Source of the DNA: Datura wrightii
Lineage: Eukaryota > Streptophyta > Magnoliopsida > Solanales > Solanaceae
DNA length: 64,000 nt
Assembly (NCBI GenBank): GCA_035772735.1
Contig: JASDFA010000007.1
Span: 145,079,001 to 145,143,000 of the forward strand
Reading direction: 5' to 3'
This document shows positions 57,756 through 64,000 of the stretch, piece after piece. A model generated the notes under the pieces. That model saw only the letters and a program-made list of their open reading frames with translations. It had not been told where the DNA came from and did not search any database. Each line of letters begins with the position of its first letter. Within the stretch, counting starts at the first letter, position 1. A program made the position numbers and the translations under genes.

Positions 57756-60449
57756 TTAAATCATTTGTAAATTTAATCTACTTAACTGGTCTGCTAAATT
57801 ATTATCTTTGCCTTTTATATATTCAAATATTATTCTAGGATAAATTGATATAGTATCTATGAAATTTAGCCATCTTCTATTACTGCTATTCTTTTGTTCT
57901 ATCTTTTGATGAAATTTTACTATGGCTTCGCAGTCTGTTCTTACCATTAGTTCTGGTTTGTTTAGAATGTATAATTTAAAACTATATAAACCGTATATTA
58001 TAGCTAATACTTCTGCGTCTATACTACTCATGTTTAGGTAGTTTTCTTTTTCAATATTAGCTAGGGCATTCTCTTCTAGAGAGGTTCCTATATCTGGTAT
58101 AAAAGTGTTATCTAAGTTTTCCTGTTCTAATTGTTTAGTATTTATTTTTTCTTTGCTTTTTTCTAGTAATTTTATTCTATAGTCTAGTTCTGTTATTTTA
58201 GCTTCTAAAGTTTCAAATCTTAAATTAAATGTTCTATTTTCTTCTTTAGTCTTATCATATTGTTCTAATTTTATTCCTAATTTTATTTCAATGCAGCTTA
58301 TACATGCTTCTATGTAACAGTTTGTACATTTAGCTCTTTTATTTTTACTGGGATACCATCTGCAAAAAACACATGGTGTACTGTCTAGTCCTTTTTGTTT
58401 TTCAAAATTATGTCTACATTCTTTTTCTGTATTCATGTTATTGTATTGTAGATCTTCTAGGTCTAGATTGTATGGTAATTCATTACCTAATTCATTTATA
58501 AATTCATTGTCTTCATAGTCTGAAGAATCTGAAGTATCTTTATTTGGTATATCTATACTTACTATTGAGTATATGCTTTCATTGTCTGACATATATTCAT
58601 CTACGTTTATAAGGGTTTCTTGGAATTCTTCTATTAGCTGAGAATTCCTATCTCTAGTATTATATCTTTTAGGACATGTATTTGCTAAGTGTTCTATGCT
58701 TCCACATGTAAAACATTCTAATTTATTTTTATAATTTCTATCATTTCTGTATTTGCGTACATGCTTATTTCTGTCTAAATAAGGCTTTCTAGCAGAGGAT
58801 TTTCTTAAATAGTATTTCTTTTTATATGGTTGTCTAGTATTGTATTGTTTATACCTATACTTTTTTACCTTCCTTTTTGGCTCTTTATCATAATGTTGTG
58901 TGGTGTATATTACTGACTTACAAAAACTCATCTCGTTTTGTTTTAACTGTTTTTGTATTTGTATATTAGTACATTTCTCAATTAATACTTCCATTACATG
59001 TTGTATACGTTGTCCTATAGTCCATTTTGCGGTAGGGTTCTGTACTACTCCTTCTCTCTTATACCATCTTTCTTCTATTTCTCTACCTAAAGCTCCTGGT
59101 AATTTATTAAATAATTTTCTTCCTATTGTTTCATCGAATGTATTGCCGCTAAGGGTACAATAATAAAAAAATTCTTTTAAGAAATCTTTAATATGATACC
59201 AATTAGATATACTAAGTTGTTCTAGTTTTATTAATGCATTTCTTTGTAATACTATTGCTCCACTATTAGGGTCTTCTCCTGTCATTAGGCTATGTATTTT
59301 ATTGGTGAAATTATATGGGTTAGCTCCCATATTTACTAAAGCTTGAAATTCTTGTGGGAATTCGCTTTTGTATGATTCCCATACAACTTTAGCAGATTCT
59401 CCTAAGAATGTCTCCATATATCTATACATAGTCTCTGCGTCTGTATCTGAGTAATTTTTAATATAGTCTGCTACTACTATTCCTTTCCATATATCTATTG
59501 CAGTATTCCATAATTGAGGGTCTTGATATGCTACATTAAGTATTTTTCCTTTACTACCTCCTTCTTGTAATTTAATTGGTTCTTCTATAGGTAGTCTTTT
59601 TCCTATTGGTTTTATAGTTTCTGGTTTTATTTCTGTTTCAGGGTTTATTCTCCATACTCTTCTCCTAGGTATATTCCCTGTACTAGTATCTATTGTATGG
59701 GCTGTAGTAGTTCTTTGAAATGGGGTAGAACTTGTTGATTCCATTAGTTCTTTTTGGCTTACTATTGAACTGGTTTCACTATCTATAGTTTTCCTGTATC
59801 CTAAATTATCTGTTCTATTTTTACATTCTTTGACATGTAAAATAAATTCATTTATTTTCATATTTCTTTTAAAACATCCTTTACATCTAAAAAGATTGTT
59901 ATTGTCATTATCATATATTCTTTGTGCTTGTATAATTATATTATCTACCTCATAAGCTTCTTCTAATATTTCTATGTTCATTAATTCTGCTTCTACCTTT
60001 TCTTGGGATTCTAGCATTATATCTGTTTCAGTAATACTATCTTCATCAATTTGTCTAGTATAATTATAATCTGTAAATCTTATAGACGTTTTTCCTTTTC
60101 TATTTGTATATACTAAATGAGATTCTGGTGTATATGTCATAGGTTTATTAAATCTGTCTAAATTCCATTCTAATCCTGCATATTCTTCCGCATCTATCTT
60201 AATGGGTTTTATCAATTTAATTCCTTTATTTCCCATTAGTTCTACTACATCTTCTACTTTAATTTTAAATTTAGTATTACTACTTAAGGCCATTTTTCCT
60301 ATAAATCCTATACACATTAATAAATTATTTTCTGTCTCCATTTCTTCATATCCTTTAGTCTGTATGCCTATTTTTATATGAGTGCCAAATTCTTTTAGGT
60401 TCATTAAAAAGTCTGGGCTAATATAAAATATTCCTCCGTTATGAGTCAT
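57756..60449 (-). CDS. EPRV polyprotein of copy 3: movement-protein end and capsid fused to RNase H end
   Basis: An open frame of 897 codons. EPRV similarity starts at 60462, in the middle of the movement domain (MTHNGGIFYISPDF), so the 5' part is lost. The zinc knuckle is at about residue 579 and the CX2CX11CX2CX4CX2C module at about 693 (CVFCRWYPSKNK, then CTNC and CISC). After NYLNM the frame changes at once to an RNase H C-terminal part (residues 808-897) with IDAEVLAIIYGL, VRTDCEAIVKF and KGKDNNLADQLSR. Protease and all reverse transcriptase are deleted without loss of frame. AACATGAG at the break equals the copy 1/2 sequence there. The first catalytic Asp of RNase H is missing. About a dozen residues differ from copies 1 and 2, so copy 3 is the more distant one. 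Confidence 0.88.
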   Translation of the reverse strand: MTHNGGIFYISPDFLMNLKEFGTHIKIGIQTKGYEEMETENNLLMCIGFIGKMALSSNTKFKIKVEDVVELMGNKGIKLIKPIKIDAEEYAGLEWNLDRFNKPMTYTPESHLVYTNRKGKTSIRFTDYNYTRQIDEDSITETDIMLESQEKVEAELMNIEILEEAYEVDNIIIQAQRIYDNDNNNLFRCKGCFKRNMKINEFILHVKECKNRTDNLGYRKTIDSETSSIVSQKELMESTSSTPFQRTTTAHTIDTSTGNIPRRRVWRINPETEIKPETIKPIGKRLPIEEPIKLQEGGSKGKILNVAYQDPQLWNTAIDIWKGIVVADYIKNYSDTDAETMYRYMETFLGESAKVVWESYKSEFPQEFQALVNMGANPYNFTNKIHSLMTGEDPNSGAIVLQRNALIKLEQLSISNWYHIKDFLKEFFYYCTLSGNTFDETIGRKLFNKLPGALGREIEERWYKREGVVQNPTAKWTIGQRIQHVMEVLIEKCTNIQIQKQLKQNEMSFCKSVIYTTQHYDKEPKRKVKKYRYKQYNTRQPYKKKYYLRKSSARKPYLDRNKHVRKYRNDRNYKNKLECFTCGSIEHLANTCPKRYNTRDRNSQLIEEFQETLINVDEYMSDNESIYSIVSIDIPNKDTSDSSDYEDNEFINELGNELPYNLDLEDLQYNNMNTEKECRHNFEKQKGLDSTPCVFCRWYPSKNKRAKCTNCYIEACISCIEIKLGIKLEQYDKTKEENRTFNLRFETLEAKITELDYRIKLLEKSKEKINTKQLEQENLDNTFIPDIGTSLEENALANIEKENYLNMSSIDAEVLAIIYGLYSFKLYILNKPELMVRTDCEAIVKFHQKIEQKNSSNRRWLNFIDTISIYPRIIFEYIKGKDNNLADQLSRLNLQMI

Positions 60450-60681
60450 GTCTACTTCAGTTATATGATTCTTAATTTGACATATGCAATTGGAAGATTA
60501 AAATTAAAGATGATTATTTGTTCACTAATTGTTAAGTTAATTTTTTTTTTTACTATTTGATATCAATCTTACACGTGAAAAATAGAGAAAAAATAGATCA
60601 ATTGATATGTAAAGATCAATATTTTTTATTAAAATTTTTAAGAATAACTATTTTGTTATAATTTAATTATTTTTTTAATAA

Positions 60682-60709
60682 CCGCGCGAAGCGCGGACAA
60701 TTTCCCTAG
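60682..60709 (+). mobile_element. Helitron 3' terminus
   Basis: A GC-rich hairpin, CCGCGC-GAA-GCGCGG (60682-60696), is followed after 9 nt by CTAG (60706-60709) and T, in an AT-rich surrounding. Helitrons end with such a hairpin 10-12 nt before CTRR and insert between A and T. The 5' end (TC) was not found, so length and cargo are unknown; it would lie to the left, where the EPRV is. Confidence 0.7.
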
Positions 60710-62895
60710 TTATATATATATATAATTAATCACATACACGGAGAAAAATTCTATAAGTTGTAAAAACTATTAAAATTTATAATTTTATCAAATGAGCAAT
60801 TAATTGTTCATAAACAAAATATCAAAATATCCTAAAGCTTTGTATTGATTACAAAACTGCACAACAATAGTCGGACAAGTGGGGAATGTTGACTTTCTTA
60901 GCTTGTCAAACTTTCTCTCCTTCACCAGGAAAGTTATCCGGTAAGCAAGATTTTTGATTGATGTGCCCTACCATAGAAACTATTACTTAATCTGGCTAAC
61001 ATTGAACTTGGTAAAATGAAATGGTTGAATAATTGAAAAATTCGATTATTCAATTACATATCTCATGTTTCTTTTATAAATTATAAATAAATATTTGCGA
61101 TTACGAACTTTAAAACATACCTAATTTTATAAAGATTAACTAATCAACAATAATAATAACTAGCTATTTTTTAATATTATATTTTCATACAGTACAACAC
61201 AATTTTCTAACATCGAATATGAGTTTTTTTTGTAAAATATAAATTTACGAATTAAATTTTATATTTAAAAGAAAATGAAATTACGATTCAAAATTTTGAA
61301 TCCTACTTTTTAAAAAATTTAAAATTTGAAATTATTATCTCAAACTGCATGTTCATTCAAAGGCCTAAGGTGTTGTTTAGCTGGATAATCCAAATAATTA
61401 GGACAATAAATAATATCATTCTCCGTCTCTCATAGTATTTTAACTGGTGAAATTTTCTAAATGAACAACATATTCCTTATTCATAATTTTCTCAAATACA
61501 TATTTATTTAGGAACTTTAATTTATTAATAGGAAAAAATTTCCTAAACCAGCTCATATTTATGAAATAAACAATTGATTATGTAATCTAATATCTAGAAT
61601 TATTTTACAATATGTGCACCACTAAGAAAAAAATATTAGGTGGGAGTTGATCCCCAGTTTTCTCGAGATAAATAACTGAATTTTCAATCAACACCACCAT
61701 TTAGCTTTTATATTACATGTATTCTAAAGTATAATATTATATCAATTTTAAAATCATACACATAAAATATCTAATTTTAGGAAGATAAGTTTATAAGTTA
61801 GCCTATAAATTCGCCCCCAGAGTAGGGAGCCTACAAGAAATATTGAAATAACGGGGGGCTAAATGTATATTTGCGGACCCTTTATCCCAGCAACTACATC
61901 TATCACTAAATCAATTGAATGTCCACTTAAATAATCACCTTATCCATTTTTCTTTTTCTTTTTAAGACGGTGAGATGATCGCGGATAAAATTTCCCCTCA
62001 AAACTCAACAATAGTCGTTTTTCACTTAAATTTAGATATCTTAAATTATTAAATATTATAAAATTTTAATTTATAATTTTTTATATAAAAATTTTGAAAA
62101 TAATAAATAATTTTTTTTTTCATAAATTTATTTTCTTCAATTTAAATTATAAAAAGCGACTCATTTCGAATAATTTTTTTTTTACACCAACTGACACATG
62201 TAACAACCTTTCCGTCCTCAATCAACCCTGTGAGGATGCAAGTTTACAAGCACATTAATGGTCTATAAGATTTGGGGACCTAACTAAATGTGGTAGGAGA
62301 AGAAAAACGAGACCCAATTATTAGATCCTTTGTCCTGCTAAGATTAGTTCAGAGGTCACTTTTCGAATTTAAATCTCATAAATTTTGAATTCAATGATCT
62401 CATTATCTCAACTGTTTTCTTTTAAGTTTTCAAACTCCTTATTCTATTAGGTGGCAAATGGACGAATTAAATTAGATTTAAAATGAATTAAACTAATTAA
62501 AATAGATTGAACTGTGATCCACTCATATGAATATAGATTTTAAAAAATAGATTAAGGTATAAATTAAATAAAATAATCCTAATTCACTTTGACTTAGAAT
62601 TATATATATGTTTCCACTACTATGCTAAAACATAGTCAAAGAGCTTAGTAATCACAAGCGGATATGATTTTTAGCGGTGAACCTATTATATCTTTTAAAT
62701 TTGGGGTTTTGGATTTATTATTTATTGTAATTTAGTGAGTTTATGCTCCGCGTTAAAAATATCGAATTGATCTGAATTTGATGCGATAAGTCTGCATCGA
62801 TCTATGATAAGAATATAATCTCTTCATTCTTAATCAGAGGGAGAAATTGAATCCAACGTAAAGAACTCTTGATCATAAAAAGTGTTTCCGTCATT
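60710..62895. other. AT-rich intergenic stretch, no supported gene
   Basis: No protein-like frame or RNA gene was recognised. Short low-complexity runs and a TA tract at 60711-60724 only. Confidence 0.5.
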
Positions 62896-64000
62896 AGGCC
62901 CCATTTGTTTATATTAAAATTAGGACATCTGAATAATTAAGATGTTATCTCTAGATCTAAATATTGAATGATTAAAACTGTTTATTTTTAAACACCTAAA
63001 TGTGCATATGTTTATTTTTAAACATATTAAATATACAATTCAAGTAAAATAGTGCTCCCTCTATTTTAAAATAAGTAGTGTTTTTAGCTTGGGCACACCC
63101 CTTAAGAAAATTACTCATTCCTAGAGAGAAAAATTTATTTTTACCCACTTACCCCTAATAAATATCTTGAAAAAGATGCAACTCTTTAATATTTTCTTGA
63201 TTATGTAAAACTCTCTCCATTTAAATAAGGGTAAAATTGAAAGAACATCATTAATGTCTTCTTGATTATGTAAAACACCACTTATTTTGAAACAAAATCA
63301 AAACGTTAAAACACCACTTATTTTAAAATGGAGGAAGTAGTAATTAAATATTGAAAAATTATAAATTTAATTAAATAAAACTATTATTTGATTAAAAGAA
63401 ATAAAGCATTTAAAGATATAAATGAATAGTTTATGTTCAGAGCGGTGGTGGAGATGATTTGTAGTGGTGGTTGGTATTAATGAATAGTAACGATGGTGAT
63501 AATAGTTATGATGGTGGAGATGGTTGGTGTTATATATAGTGACTATCACGGTGATGACAATTGATGGCAGTTGCATTTAGTGGTGGTGTTGGTGGTTGTG
63601 TGTTGGAGTTGATTGATGTTAGTTGTTGGCGATGTTGACGGTGGCGGTGGTTGTGTGTTAGAGTTGATTGATGTTAGTAGTTGGGCAATGTTGACGGTGG
63701 TGGTGGTTGGCCATGGTGGAATGTGAGGTGGTTGATGATAGTGTTATGGTAGTTGGTTGCGGTAGCGATTGGTAATAGGGGTTGGCAAGGATGGTAGTAG
63801 TGACTTATAGTTGTGGCGGTGGTGGTGACGATGGTGGTGGTTGGCAGTGGACATAATTATAATGGTTTAAGTGATTGGCGCGGAGATGGTGGTTGATAGT
63901 GGTAGCGGTGATTGTGATGACAGAGGTAATTGGTGATGGTGGACAAAATGGTGGTGAAATTATTCTTACAAACATACCTTTTATTCATATTAAGACTTTG
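62896..64000 (-). mobile_element. Non-autonomous DNA transposon with CAC-rich core, copy B (runs off right edge)
   Basis: On the minus strand it mirrors copy A (25943-26897). At the right edge is CAAAGTCTTAATATGAAT (copy A: CAAAATCTTAATATCATT), then ATGTTTGTAAGAATAATTTCACC. A long GGTGGT/GATGGT region (63440-63960 on plus) follows, then the end modules CATCTTAATTATTCAGATGT and AAACAAATGGGGCCTA. A Stowaway-like MITE is nested in the AT-rich part. The outer 5' end lies beyond the window. Confidence 0.75.
63055..63340 (-). mobile_element. Stowaway-like MITE, copy B, nested in the CAC-rich transposon
   Basis: The left end CTCCCTCTATTTTAAAATAA is matched by the complement of the right end TTATTTTAAAATGGAGGAAG. 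The interior matches copy A (2941-3232) in reverse: AATATCTTGAAAAAGATG, TTTTTACCCACTTACCCC. Nesting shows it moved after the host transposon. Confidence 0.8.

Overview
The window looks like nuclear DNA of a solanaceous plant, probably Solanum or a close relative. It is AT-rich and intron-bearing, and holds four recognisable plant genes or gene relics. The solanaceous signs are an R1/Mi-type NLR with a long N-terminal extension, a TS-type SINE, MITE-like families with long terminal inverted repeats, and endogenous pararetrovirus (EPRV) DNA. Species cannot be fixed from the sequence alone.

Layout. 0.7-2.7 kb (minus): first five exons of a mitochondrial 3-hydroxyisobutyryl-CoA hydrolase-like gene, running off the left edge. 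2.9-14.9 kb: intergenic DNA with MITEs, a tripled 172-bp repeat, a Mutator-type MITE with a 9-bp target duplication, and a SINE. 15.0-17.2 kb (plus): a complete six-exon MYB-CC (PHL2/PHL3-like) transcription factor. 19.8-24.0 kb: a decayed Ty1-copia element containing arrays of small palindromes. 24.2-28.4 kb: three non-autonomous DNA transposons. 28.4-29.5 kb (minus): a broken ZIP metal transporter whose stop has moved into a transposon end. 30.4 kb (minus): one unidentified first exon. 31.0-37.5 kb: a decayed, internally deleted Ty3-gypsy element whose 3' LTR holds copies of nearby host sequence. 38.4-42.2 kb (plus): a CC-NB-ARC-LRR resistance-gene homologue with two frameshifts.

47.2-60.5 kb is the most unusual part: three partial copies of one Caulimoviridae-like pararetrovirus. 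Copy 1 (plus) and copy 2 (minus) meet tail to tail and form an inverted repeat with arms of equal length (2,817 bp) around a 193-nt spacer. Copy 3 lies head to tail with copy 2, so the pair keeps the natural gene order of a circular genome: capsid region, RNase H, viroplasmin/TAV, promoter and leader, ORF1, ORF2, ORF3, movement-capsid-protease polyprotein. Reverse transcriptase is missing from all three. The gene set combines tungro/badnavirus-like features (three small upstream ORFs, an ATGA overlap, a CX2CX11CX2CX4CX2C motif) with a separate viroplasmin/TAV gene. Where copy 2 should have its primer-binding site there is instead a tRNA 3' half ending in CCA, apparently tRNA-Lys(CUU), with T at position 58.

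Right of the EPRV are a Helitron 3' terminus and a second copy of a CAC-rich transposon with a MITE nested in it. Several protein-coding relics carry small frameshifts, often at or near homopolymers, so assembly error must be kept in mind.
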